From NCBI GenBank assembly GCA_003868215.1, contig QWDQ01000006.1, positions 124,001-188,000 on the forward strand: a DNA stretch of 64,000 bases. The letters run 5' to 3'. This stretch comes from Pseudophaeomoniella oleicola. Lineage: Eukaryota > Ascomycota > Eurotiomycetes > Phaeomoniellales > Phaeomoniellaceae. This document shows, in pieces, positions 13,801-24,070 of the stretch. The position numbers were made by a program, and so were the translations under genes. A model generated the notes under the pieces. It had not been told where the DNA came from and made no database searches. It was given only the letters and a program-made list of their open reading frames with translations. Position 1 is the first letter of the stretch. Each line of letters starts with the position of its first letter.

Positions 13801-16800
13801 TCATTTTTTTCCTTGACAATATGAAATACTCATGGTGGTAGATCTCAGAGCTCTCGGAATTTTCTACCCAGATCCAGTAAGACTCGGAGGTACCATGGTG
13901 TCTATCATTCCACGAGAACTCAGGGTAGAGATAGAGTCTCATACGAAGAACGTCCCGATTAAGAGGTGCAATTTCGGCTTCTACCGACAAAGTTGGGAAG
14001 TTGTTCAAAATTTTTGATACCGTTGTACCCATGCGATTATTGTGGATCAATTGACCGATTTCAGCGGATTCCATATCGCGAAGCGCCTCGATCGATGATG
14101 CCGGGAACTTGTCATCAAGGTTCTTGAGCACAGGTTGTGGAAGGTCGAATTGATGAAAAGGATGCTCAAACGGCCAGATCTGTTTCTCGATAGACTTGCA
14201 CAACGACAACAGAACAAGGCACTGGTAACCCCACCCTCTGTTTAGAGCAATCATAAAGAGTGCTCGGCAGATCCTCGCGGCGTTTTGAGCAACATAAGCA
14301 GTGTCAGACACAAGTGCAAAATCTTCTAACTTGGCCCGAGAGATGTATGATTGAAGAAGGATATTGGTTTTAGCATGAGGCGTATCATTTCCTCCTTCAA
14401 CTTCGCAATTAACGGCCTCGTCCTTTAGACGCTGCAGTTCCTTGGATTCACTGTCTCGCGACTGGATGTTGTCAAACTCTCCACTCATGCTTATCATTTT
14501 CAGTACGTCTGCTTCTGTGGCTCGAGGTCGCATCATCGTGTTGAATATTTCAATACTAGTCTGCAGAACATAGTATTGGCTGGCGATTCTCCCAACGTCT
14601 TTGGCCCTGAGTTCCTCGGTTTTCTCGTTGAAAATGATCATCTGGCTGGAGTGAAGAGTACGTGCTGCGCCGACAACCAACTGGCGCCTTCGCTGAACTA
14701 GTTGCGGGTCTTCCGAATACTCTTGCCAATCAATAGCATATGCCTGAGGATTGCGCTGCATCCGCACAAATAGATAGGAGTACCCCAACCACTGAACTGC
14801 TTCAGATACCGAGGTAACGGTGCCGAGAGCGATCTCTGCATTGAGGTTATCCACAAGTCTCTTGGAGAACCTGGACTCGATCGGTAGCTGCTGAGTGACT
14901 GCAGCCAAATAATGATCTAATTTATCATGCGTCGTACAAATGAAGCCAATACCTGTGTCCTGGAATTGTGGGCGACCGGCACGACCAAATATCTGCAAAA
15001 CGTCAAGGATACCTAGATCGACAAATTTACCTTCTTGTGCACTGTACAACTGGGTGCCCTTGATGACGACAGCTGCAGCTGGCAGATTGACACCCCAAGC
15101 AAGAGTTGCAGTACAGCATAGCACTCTTAGAGCTCCCTCAGAGAAGAGTCTCTCGATCATATTCCGGTCGCTTCGGGCCATACCAGCATTGTGTGTACCG
15201 ATACCTCTGGGAATTAGGTCACGAAGCTCCTTTCCTCTAGTATTTTTGAGATCCTTCAGTGCACCTTGATAAGCCGGGTCAGAAACGTCTGGGACGAATA
15301 AATCTTCGCATTGTTCGTCTGCAGCCATCTGCAAAAGCTGTCGTGCCGTAAGCACAGTGTCCTTACGTGAGTGGACGAACACCATGACTTGATGCCCTCT
15401 TTCAAGCATGTCCTTGACCTTTTCAAATGCAACCACATCAAGATTTTCTCGGGATTTCTTCAAGTTAGGCTTCCCCTTCACTCCAACGAAATGTTGTTCA
15501 AGCGGTACTGGCCTGAAAGAAGCATCGAAATAGAATAGGCCTGCCATCCTGTTCACTTTCAAGAAATCTGAGACATCGATATAGTTTGGCAAAGTAGCAG
15601 AGAGCCCAACAATACGAATGAGAGATTGTGTGCTCTCCACCTGACGTTGAGTCCGCGCGACAAGTGATTCGATGACCGCTCCACGTTCATCATGCAACAT
15701 ATGTATCTCATCGATGATGAGCAAGCGCACCTTTTGGACCAGCTCGGTATCACCGGTGCTTTTCCGCGTGACTACGTCCCACTTTTCCGGTGTTGTTACT
15801 ATTATCTGCGTAGCTGATATTTCCTTTTTTGTGAGTTGCATGTCGCCCGTCAGCTCTCTGACTTGGATCCCGAGCCATTGAAGTCGTTTCCCTAGTTTCT
15901 CGGTGACTTCGGCTGCCAGCGCTTTCATTGGAGCAACGTAGACAACCTTGAAGTCGTCCTTATTGACCACGAACTCGGTAGCTGTGGAATCCTCGATCGG
16001 GTCTGGTATAGTATTCTTTGATATAGCATGCAGAATGGTCAGCATTGCTGCATCGGTTTTACCCGCGCCTGTGGGTGCACAGATCAACATGTTCTCAGAC
16101 GTCTTGTATGCAACTGGATATAACAGACTCTGCATCCGATTGAGCGTTTTGTAACCACGAAAGGTCCTTTGGCATAACCCGTCCATCTCGGAGATAGGTA
16201 CCAGCCTCTGACCATTTGCAAGAGTGCCAACTTTCGCGGCCGGTATACTATGCTCTTCGTATCTCTCTCGCTCGATACGCTCACTTCCTGCAGGCAGCAC
16301 ATATCGCCGACCAGTACCATCAAGCGTGTGTCCTGCTGCGTGGGTTTTATATACGTGAGGATACTGAGCAACAGAGCGATCCATAGCTGGAGCGAGCTGC
16401 GAGTTCTTGTGCTCGTAGTCCTGCTGCCTCAGTGATGCTTCCCGCTCGGACCTTGTGTGAAGTCTGCCCAGGATACCATTTGTTTCATCAGAATGGTCTT
16501 GATCATTGATGATGTTTGATCGGTGTTTGATCAGATCAATGACGAAGTCGAGGTCATCAAAGCCAATGATGTCAGCCAATGAAATTTGTAGCTCTTCGTC
16601 CGAGCTGCTTGCCAGAAGAACAGCCATGATCTGCTCTTGGAGCTCTCGGGAGTTAACCCCTGGCCTTCCCATGACAAAAGCGGAACATTTTTCTGCTAGC
16701 CATGTGCGACCCCGGTCGCGACCGGTTCCGCGAGGCGATGGGAGCTCAGCTGTATCTGATAGAGGACTGGTAGCGTAGCCATCATCCCCCTCATCATCTA

Positions 16801-16969
16801 CCTCCCAGATATCATCTGACAGACTGTCTTCTGTAAGATCGTCGAGTTCGACGTCATATTCGTCATCGTTATCGGCTGCTTTCAGCTGGTGTAAGGGAGG
16901 TAGAGACGCTATAGCTTCCCTCATTGCCGTAAGCTGAGCAAGCCATCTCTCTTCAACCGCTTCTGTCAT
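10862..16969 (-). CDS. SLH1: Ski2-like RNA helicase SLH1/ASCC3 (ribosome-quality trigger complex)
   Basis: A single uninterrupted frame of 2,035 residues with two helicase cassettes. The first has APTGAGKT (about residue 296), the DEIH box (about 416) and GRAGRPQF; the second has SPTGSGKT (about 1164), DEIHLLGSDRG and another GRAGRPQF. Each is followed by a Sec63-like region, the architecture of Brr2/ASCC3 helicases. The N-terminal segment (ending LADIIGFDDLDFVIDLI) and the linker (YEEHSIPAAKV, then TFRGYKTLNRMQSLLYPVAY) match the Slh1/ASCC3 branch rather than spliceosomal Brr2. Family members disassemble collided ribosomes in the RQT complex. The open frame extends to a TTG at 16990; the first ATG is at 16969. 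The C-terminal about 250 residues are low-complexity and Pro/Ser/Thr-rich. Confidence 0.92.
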   Translation of the reverse strand: MTEAVEERWLAQLTAMREAIASLPPLHQLKAADNDDEYDVELDDLTEDSLSDDIWEVDDEGDDGYATSPLSDTAELPSPRGTGRDRGRTWLAEKCSAFVMGRPGVNSRELQEQIMAVLLASSSDEELQISLADIIGFDDLDFVIDLIKHRSNIINDQDHSDETNGILGRLHTRSEREASLRQQDYEHKNSQLAPAMDRSVAQYPHVYKTHAAGHTLDGTGRRYVLPAGSERIERERYEEHSIPAAKVGTLANGQRLVPISEMDGLCQRTFRGYKTLNRMQSLLYPVAYKTSENMLICAPTGAGKTDAAMLTILHAISKNTIPDPIEDSTATEFVVNKDDFKVVYVAPMKALAAEVTEKLGKRLQWLGIQVRELTGDMQLTKKEISATQIIVTTPEKWDVVTRKSTGDTELVQKVRLLIIDEIHMLHDERGAVIESLVARTQRQVESTQSLIRIVGLSATLPNYIDVSDFLKVNRMAGLFYFDASFRPVPLEQHFVGVKGKPNLKKSRENLDVVAFEKVKDMLERGHQVMVFVHSRKDTVLTARQLLQMAADEQCEDLFVPDVSDPAYQGALKDLKNTRGKELRDLIPRGIGTHNAGMARSDRNMIERLFSEGALRVLCCTATLAWGVNLPAAAVVIKGTQLYSAQEGKFVDLGILDVLQIFGRAGRPQFQDTGIGFICTTHDKLDHYLAAVTQQLPIESRFSKRLVDNLNAEIALGTVTSVSEAVQWLGYSYLFVRMQRNPQAYAIDWQEYSEDPQLVQRRRQLVVGAARTLHSSQMIIFNEKTEELRAKDVGRIASQYYVLQTSIEIFNTMMRPRATEADVLKMISMSGEFDNIQSRDSESKELQRLKDEAVNCEVEGGNDTPHAKTNILLQSYISRAKLEDFALVSDTAYVAQNAARICRALFMIALNRGWGYQCLVLLSLCKSIEKQIWPFEHPFHQFDLPQPVLKNLDDKFPASSIEALRDMESAEIGQLIHNNRMGTTVSKILNNFPTLSVEAEIAPLNRDVLRMRLYLYPEFSWNDRHHGTSESYWIWVENSESSEIYHHEYFILSRKKMNDNHELNFTIPLSDPLPSQIYVRAVSDRWLGAETVYPVSFQHLIRPDTESLYTDLLDLQPLPTSALKNPLLEEIYAKRFQFFNPMQTQIFHTMYHTSENVLLGSPTGSGKTVAAELAMWWAFRERPGSKVVYIAPMKALVRERVQDWRARLTRQMGLKLVELTGDNTPDTRTIRDADIIITTPEKWDGISRSWQTRGYVRQVSLVIIDEIHLLGSDRGPILEIIVSRMNYIASQSENSVRLVGMSTACANASDLANWLGVKQSGGGLFNFRHSVRPVPLEIFIDGFPEQRGFCPLMQSMNRPTFLAIKTHSPDKPVIVFVASRRQTRLTAKDLINYCGMEDNPRRFVKMSEEDLQMTLTLVKDSALREALSFGIGLHHAGLVEADRQLAEQLFANNKIQILVATSTLAWGVNLPAHLVVVKGTQYFDAKIEGYKDMDLTDVLQMLGRAGRPQFDSSGIARIFTQDSKKAFYKHFLHTGFPVESSLHKVLDNHLGAEASAGTITTKQDALDYLTWTFFFRRLHKNPSYYGLEISAEEHANDQTTARQLASDYMISIVDKSLDSLAQSSCLTVHSNGDIDSTPFGKIMSYYYLSHLTIRMLLSKASSTPEPTFKDALAWISLATEFDELPVRHNEDLVNAELAQNLPIRFSSSSEQDLLNNLPMWDPHVKSFLLLQSHFTRIDLPISDYVGDLNSVLDQSIRIIQAAIDVMAELNHLTALRLMFQLLQSVKSARWPEDGPLTILPGLEPDTPTPNLQSQKPNLLTLTTLSPSNLHNYLTRMLRPNALIPQIKSTLSSLPTLRTTSPTLSSPTTLTFTMNRLNPPTPINRPHHNSSSSEIRIFAPRYPKPQTEGFFVIATTPTGDLIALKRLNWPSKTGPRSSSANTTGHFSATSNLHLPPSPTARHLQITILSDSYPSMEWPVGNIDVPATIQPSNNDDDSDDQNGPKPIGVNIDESLIKGKGTAKSGGWSSHDHQAGSTS

Positions 16970-17597
16970 TGCGAAGAGGCCCTCGCTCAATTAGTCGTTC
17001 TCTAAAATGGCCTCTAGCAGAACGTAATTTGAGAGAATGTGTACTGAGATCGGCTGATATACAAGTTGACTCTTCCGTGTAATTACCATGGACTACCGGC
17101 GTTGACTGTAGCATGAGAGATTTGATCCTGAACTGACAGAATGGGATGACTCCTTTGCGTCGCCTTGGAGAAATTATCCGAGTTTCGTCGTGCGGTTATA
17201 CAAACTTGGAAAGTTTGAAGTTTGAAGTTTGAAGTTGTAATATTTACAGTGGCCCCGGTGGTGTCGGAATTATATTATCAGAAACGTAAATGGCCCTAAA
17301 AAGATGACTCAACCTCCTGCGTTCTTTGAACCTGAAGACATGTTACTAATGTAGTATTTATATTACTGTTGACATTGTTCAAAGATCTCGCTTGCGAAGT
17401 GTCATTATTCCTTCAGAGCTGCGTTTTTATACCACCAACAGGGACAATTGCGCTTCTCGCTCTGCCTCAACGCGTCTTATATAGCGGTCAATTCCATCCC
17501 TAAACTATTGTACAAGCGCTTCGATCCATGGTCTCTAACTTCATGGACCTGCACCACTCCTTCAGGAACAACTAGTTACGAAATCTGCATCTCTAGA
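16970..17597. other. Intergenic region between SLH1 promoter and RPT6 3' end
   Basis: About 630 bp. It holds a short tandem repeat of agtttga (three full units plus a partial at 17212-17236). No gene or RNA is seen; the frame at 17448-17816 is mostly antisense to the last RPT6 exon. Confidence 0.5.
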
Positions 17598-18871
17598 TCA
17601 CTTCCACAGCTTACCCAAGCTGACCTCCTTATCATCGTGCTTGTTCAAAACCTTAGCGGTAGCAAGATCGAAGTCTTCCTGGGTGACATGCACTCTTCTT
17701 TCCCTCAGGGCGTACATTCCGGCTTCTGTACAAACACCTTTGAGCTCAGCTCCGGAACAACCGTTCATCTTCTCTGCAATTTTCGTAAGGTTGATGCCAC
17801 GAGTCAAGTTCATTGATCGAGAATGAATTCTGAGGATATCGGCACGAGCTTCAACACTATCAGGAGTTAGCAAGACCACATATGAACGAGCGCTGCCAGG
17901 AGACATACGATGGTGGCGGGAATTCAATCTTCCTGTCGATCCTACCTGGCCGTAAGAGGGCGGGATCCAAGATATCTAGTCGATTGGTCGCCATGATAAC
18001 CTTGATGTTTTTAGTTGGCTCGAAACCGTCGAGCTGATTGAGTAGTTCAAGCATAGTTCTCTGCACTTCGCTGTCACCGCCACTTGAACCTTCTACCCGG
18101 GATGAACCGATGCTGTCAATCTCATCCATAAAAATGATGCTGGGCGCATGCTCTCTAGCCATTACGAAGAGTTCCCTGACCATCCTTGAACCTTCACCAA
18201 TGTATTTCTGCACCAACTCTGATCCTGATACTCGAATAAACTTGCAATCTGCATGATGCGCAACAGCTCGCGCAAGCAAGGTCTTCCCTGTTCCTGGTGG
18301 TCCATAGAGCAACACACCCTTTGGTTGTGCTATTCCTAAGCTTTCGAACAGCTCTGGATGCTGTAGACCCAGCTCGATGACTTCCTTGATCTCTTTAATC
18401 TGTTGATCTAGACCACCGATCATATCATACGTTGAATCTGGGACCTTCTCGACCATCATGAGGGAGACAAGAGGGTCTACTGAAGAGGGTAGCATCTTTT
18501 CAAGCTTGTACGAGTCTGACAGAAGTGAGACGCGCTTGCCCACAGTGAGTTTGGTGATATCAACGCCTTCAGACACATCGACAACTATTGCCCAGTCAGC
18601 AGCTGGTAGAGATAAAACGGTCTGTAGTGAACTGACCATATTTGCCTTCAGGATGTACTTTGACGAGCACCTTCTTCGTGCTCATGACTTTGACGACCTC
18701 ACCAACGTAGGAACCTGGCTGCTGGAGAAGCCCCAGTTCTTCGCGCAGAAGTCGCACTCTTGAGTTTAGGTCATTACGCTGAGCCTCCAAGCGTCGCAAC
18801 ACAGCTTGTCCCTGTATGATCTCGAGCTTGAGGCTCTCGATCTTGTTGTGGAAGAAGGAATTGAGAGCCAT
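17598..18871 (-). CDS. RPT6: 26S proteasome regulatory ATPase Rpt6 (three exons)
   Basis: AAA+ ATPase of the 19S base ring that unfolds substrates for the 20S core; nucleus and cytosol. Exons 18871-18637, 18584-17909 and 17856-17598 (introns 52 and 51 nt) give 389 residues, the normal length. The order is: N-terminal coiled coil ([20 protein letters not shown]), OB-fold segment ([10 protein letters not shown], then VKVHPEGKY joined across intron 1 to VVDVSEGVD), Walker A GPPGTGKT, Walker [12 protein letters not shown], the [20 protein letters not shown] motif, arginine finger RPGRIDRK, and a C-terminus ending KLWK. The start is the ATG at 18871; the frame extends upstream, but that part looks non-coding. 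It is divergent from the VNX1-like gene. Confidence 0.96.
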
Positions 18872-19660
18872 GATGAAGACAGCAGTGTGAAAGGCGACAG
18901 ACCAGCTCGGACAAGAAGCCAAGCAGGTGAGATCTGAGTGACGGACAATGATACGCTGTTTGTAAGAGCTGGCAAGAAATGGGCAAGTTGAATTGATGTA
19001 CAATACAGCAAAGAGCAAGTCAAGTCAAGTCAAGTCGCAATCATGCGGCCGCCTTGGAGACGACGAACAATCATGAGCACTGATGATGAAGCTACGTCTT
19101 AAGGTTTACCTGGACTTAGGTAAGCTGTGTCCTGTGTCTTGTGTCTCCGAATTACTCGCTCGTCGGTTAGGCTATTTACCTGTTTGATTAGGTAGTTCAG
19201 CCGAGTGGGGAGTTAGCGGGTCCTCCTGTTGACATCTTGGTGATTAATCAGGTAATGGTGAGGTAGAGCATAGAAGCCGATCGACCTACTCAATAGCCTA
19301 TGAGCAGCTGACCACCTGCATGTCGCAACTTCTTATCACAGCAAATGAAGCGTCCAAATCTGCAACTTCGTGTCTTCAACCCATGATAGAAGGGCTGCCA
19401 CACGAGGTAGTGCAAGTGCACCCTTCCTGCATCATTTGCCTGCCCTGTTTTGGCTTTGCGTAACCTTGCTTTTGTTTACTTCTTTAGCTGCCGTAGGTCC
19501 AACATCAAGGAAACCAACGAACCCGCAAAACAAAAGACTTCGGATCCAACCTTGTCAGAGCATGTACCTACGAAGTCAGCCGGTATTATAGCCATCGGAT
19601 TCTGAGCGTCGAACATTCTAATGTTCTCGTTTCTCATCTGACCCCCAATCATCAGCAGCA
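18872..19660. promoter_or_regulatory. Divergent intergenic region between RPT6 and the VNX1-like gene
   Basis: About 790 bp separates two starts pointing away from each other, so it should carry both promoters. It contains four perfect copies of aagtc at 19017-19036 and a NotI-like gcggccgc at about 19043. I did not find the yeast proteasome-associated element ggtggcaaa. The role is inferred from position only. Confidence 0.5.
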
Positions 19661-22600
19661 ATGGCGCCCAAACAGGAGGAGTCAAAGAGCTCATCGGAAG
19701 ACACACAACCTACCAACAGCAGCACCAACATTCGATCAAGCGAGGATCAAAGTAACAGCGGTGAACCTTCCCGCGATGAAAAGCCTTCTCAGCCAGGGTC
19801 TCAGTCTCAACAGGCACTGTCCAGTGCGCAGTCCGGCAAAACATATGGCACAATGTCCTCATATGGAACCGCAAGTTCCCAAAGACCTGAAGATGACTAC
19901 CAGGATAGAGAACTGCCACGGTTGGTATATTCTCCGTCCCTACGGCCAGCGTCCGATTCTCCAGTTCCCCCATTATCGCCGCAACTATCGGCTAGACGAA
20001 AGCCGCCGACCATGCGTAGGGGTTCGACCAAAAAGGGTCTGCCTTACAGAGGACAAGAATTCTCTGTTGACGATGATCCAAGAGAGTATGAGACCGACCT
20101 TGGGCAGGAATCTGTACGAGCGACCGGTAACAGTACTCTCAAACCTCAGAGCTCAACCTTGAAACGCCGGGTCACAACACCCCATTCTATATTACCTAGG
20201 GTGGACTCCGCTGATGAAGAGGAAGACAATGGAGACGAACTACAACGGCCCGGCTCCAAGGATGTCCAGCAAGAGGATGGGGAAGCAGACAGCCCACCCG
20301 ATGATGCAGAAGGCTTTGCTGAGGACGATCTTAGTGATGCTGAAAGCTTCACGTTGAAAGATCGGCAATTGGCCATCAACCAGACTCATCCATTCGGCAT
20401 ACGAATTTGGAAACCTGCTCTTTACAAGAAGAATCGGTCTGTCGAGAAAGGCGCTGAAGAGGACATCCACTCTTCGCCAAGTGCGCAGATATCGGGCTGG
20501 CTTGCAATATTCAATGTGTTATGGACGCTGCTATTCGGCTGGTGGCTCTCTATTCTCGCCCTTCTCGGGTCTCTTCTTTGCTTTCTATTCTCCCTGGATC
20601 AAAGCGCAGTTGAATATGGAAAAGTCCTGGCTTCTTTATCTTGGTATCTACTCTACCCGTTCGGTCAGTTTGTCAAACTTGAATCTGATGAGAACTACGC
20701 GGAAGAGGATGAGGGCGAGGGCCGTAGCATCAGTGAATATGAGCGTTGGCAAAATGGCGATCTAGAATATGGTAGATTGTTCTTTGGTCCTACCGATCGC
20801 TCTATCATAGGGAGGCGGCGGAATAGCGTTGACTCAGCAAGCGAACGAGACAGCCTGCTTGGACGGACCGGGAGAACAACAAATCAATCATCGGAGAACG
20901 AGTATACACCTACTAAACGAAGGCTGTTTGGCAGGGGCCAGTGGACGCTTGGTCGAGTCGTCTTCTTTGCCTCGTTCTACTTGGTTTTGGGCCCTGCTAT
21001 GCTTCTGGTCTCGGCTATTTGTTGGTTCATGGTCTTCTGGATTCCTATGGGCCGTGTAACTTTGGTCCTGGTCAGTCATCTGCGAAGGCATCCCCTTGCC
21101 TTGACATTCCATAGTGACGCGTCTTATTCCCGCACCTCCGATGCACCATCGTCCATCCTCCTTTGTACCTATCGAGCCGCTGGTGTGAAGTATTGGAAAT
21201 ACACAGTTGATGGAACAAACATCTTCCTCATCAACCTCCTCGGAGTGGTGTTGTTCACGATCATCGACTACTTTGTTCTGGATGTCGCCCTCAGCTTGGA
21301 TAGTTGGGTCACAAACCCTGCGCTAATCTTTCCGCTCGCCTTATTTTCTATTATCCCTCTGGCATATTTCATTGGGCAAGCAGTGGCATCGATTTCGGCC
21401 CAGTCTTCAATGGGTCTGGGTGCAGTTGTCAATGCATTCTTCTCAACCGTCGTTGAAGTTTTCCTCTACTGCGTCGCATTGAACGATGGCAAAGGACAGC
21501 TTGTTGAAGGAAGTATCATTGGAAGGTAAAGAGAACGAAGACTTCTATGATAGAACAGCGATGCTAACTCTTCGACAGTATCTTTGCAGGCATCCTTCTG
21601 TTACCCGGTGTATCCATGTGCTTTGGTGCATTGAAACGCAAGACCCAGAGATTCAATGTAAGGTCAGCTGGAGTAACATCGACCATGCTGCTCTTTGCAG
21701 TAGTTGCCGCCTTTGGTCCTACCCTATTTTACCAAGTATATGGCAGTGTAAGTGACATCGAGACTTTTAAGTTATGGGTCGCTAATTCTACCCCAGCATG
21801 AGTTGAAATGCAAATCCTGCATTCATGAGGAAAGTCTCGAAGATCGTGACTGTCGAAGATGTTTCTTTTCACAGACCCCTGCTCTCAGTGACCGCTTCTT
21901 CATCGAAGCCGTGCGCCCTTACTGCTGGGCATCAGCGCTGATGTTATTCCTTTCTTACATCATCGGCTTATGGTTTACTCTTCGAACACATGCGGCGATG
22001 ATTTGGAGCACAGAGAATGATGATGTGAAACCTACTCTTCCCCCCACTGCCGACATCACGCCGGCCGAGTTCCGCCATGGCAGCATTGCTAATGGCGTTC
22101 CCTCACAGCCGACGGGTTCTACTTCCATATCGAAGAGTGCCATTCGCGACTCTCAACTGTATAAGCGCATCCTTGGACAGTCTTTACAGCAAGTCGGACT
22201 GTCACCACCTGGTCCAGATGGAGTTTGGGATAGGGACCATATGCCTGTTGCGAGCGAACAGCCCACAGACACCGAAGACTTCGGACCCCATGTCGTCCCT
22301 CCCAAAACTGATGCAGCCGACAGCAGCATCCCTACACCGAAACCCGCTAATATCCTACCGGGACTTAGCGAAGAAGAAAACCAAAACCTCGTTCTTCAGG
22401 TTGCTGAAATGGCAGCAACAGCAGCGACTGTCGCCGCACGGGATGCGGTTAGGAATCCAAGGAGAACCTCGCACCAGTCGGCACAGAAGCAACAGGGTCA
22501 CCCACCAATAAGCCGACAGCATACAATGACAGAGGAACCTCTCGATATGAGACAGGTGGTCGTTGAACCTGCAGCAGCAGTGCCAGCTACTGGTGGTGGG

Positions 22601-23218
22601 CACGACGCACCGAATTGGTCCAAGACCAAATCTACAGTCATTCTACTAATAGCTACTGTGGCTTACGCCATCATCGCTGAGATTTTGGTGGACACGGTCG
22701 ATGTTGTCCTTGTCAATGCCGACATTGATCAGAAATTCTTGGGTCTCACCTTGTTTGCTTTAGTCCCAAACACGACAGAATTCCTCAATGCCATTTCGTT
22801 TGCCATGAATGGAAATATTGCACTCAGTATGGAAATTGGATCTGCTTATGCATTGCAGGTTTGCCTCTTGCAGATCCCGGCACTTGTCCTCTTCAGCGCT
22901 GTCCGCGCACCAAATATTGCCCCTGAGTTTTTGACCACTCATACTTTCAATCTCATCTTCCCGCAATGGGATATGATCCTCGTCATTCTGAGCGTCTTGC
23001 TTTTAAGCAATCTACTTGGAGAGGGGAAGAGCAATTACTTCAAAGGCAGTATTCTTGTTCTAACTTACTTAGTCGCCATGCTCGGCTTCTGGTTCTCTGG
23101 TTATAACAGTCTGACGTTTCTGGAGATCGATCGTTTTGATACTCTAGCCTCACAAGAAGCTGCAAAGTTCTGGACAGCTGGAAGGTCGTCAGGCGGAAGA
23201 GCGTATCCGGCGGTATGA
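19661..23218 (+). CDS. VNX1-type vacuolar cation/H+ exchanger (CAX superfamily), three exons
   Basis: Large multi-pass exchanger like yeast Vnx1, a low-affinity vacuolar Na+,K+/H+ antiporter. Exons 19661-21525, 21579-21747 and 21797-23218 (introns 53 and 49 nt) give 1,151 residues. The first about 240 residues are Ser/Pro/Glu-rich cytosolic sequence, ending in HPFGIRIWKPALYKKNRSV, which resembles the conserved pre-membrane motif of the family. Two CAX repeats follow: SISAQSSMGLGAVVNAFFST-VVEVFLY and FALVPNTTEFLNAISFAMNG with NIALSMEIGSAYALQ. Between them lies the cysteine motif HELKCKSCIH..DRDCRRCFFSQTP, created by splicing exon 3 and typical of the VNX1 group. Ion specificity cannot be read from sequence. 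Confidence 0.93.
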
Positions 23219-24070
23219 GGTGGTCGCGGTTGGAGTGAATGCTGCATCCACTGTTGTTTTTCTACATCACAGCGTGGCGTTATACGGGAGTCAGGTCTAG
23301 GGTGCACCATTGTGTTTTCCTCTGGAGCCGGAGCTGTTTCATATGTCTAGATAATCCTCCTTGCCTTGGTTATAGATGTCCACTGGTCTGCCAGGTGACT
23401 TTCAATTCATTATGCTATGCATGAAAGGCCTGGGTTTACCATGAGTTCCTCGAGGTCCAGCAGCAGCTACTTGCCTGCAGACTTGACTGCGAACGAGATG
23501 AATAACACACATGATTACCATATTAGTATTTCATCTGTATATGCAAGCAAAATATCTGCCTAGATACCCAGGTACAAGGGTGCTTTAACAAAAGTGCTGG
23601 CCGGTGTTCCCACCTGAATTTCTTCTTAACCTTTTGTCTGCTTTGCCTGATTAGAAAAATACAGAAAGGGGTACTTATACTTAGTCTGCGCAAGATGTCA
23701 ATATCTATGCCGTAAGCCGAATCCTGGTACATTGGCATTGCATCGGTCCGCTTACCAACTCATGATATGGTACTCTTTTGGTCAGTGTGGGGAACGGCCA
23801 TATCAACGACATCTCTTTCTCATCTCGTCCGCTACGTTGTTATTCGACAGACTCTGAATAGATCCTGAAAACTCCGTTTTCACCCATGATGCCGTCTACC
23901 ATGTACCTGTATGAGTGAATAAAGTTGAGACTTGATCGCAAGACCACGCACTCCTTGGACGGCCAAACAGCTAACGTGAAGAGCACTCCCATAAAACGCA
24001 TACAATACAGCCCCTGCTCAGAGCTCCCTTGGCGCAGGTCTGTCTCTGCTGCTAGATAAGGTGACCTGGG
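23219..24070. other. Intergenic region
   Basis: About 850 bp between the exchanger stop and the F-box gene start; no gene, RNA or clear repeat. The short frames on either strand have biased, domain-less translations. Confidence 0.5.
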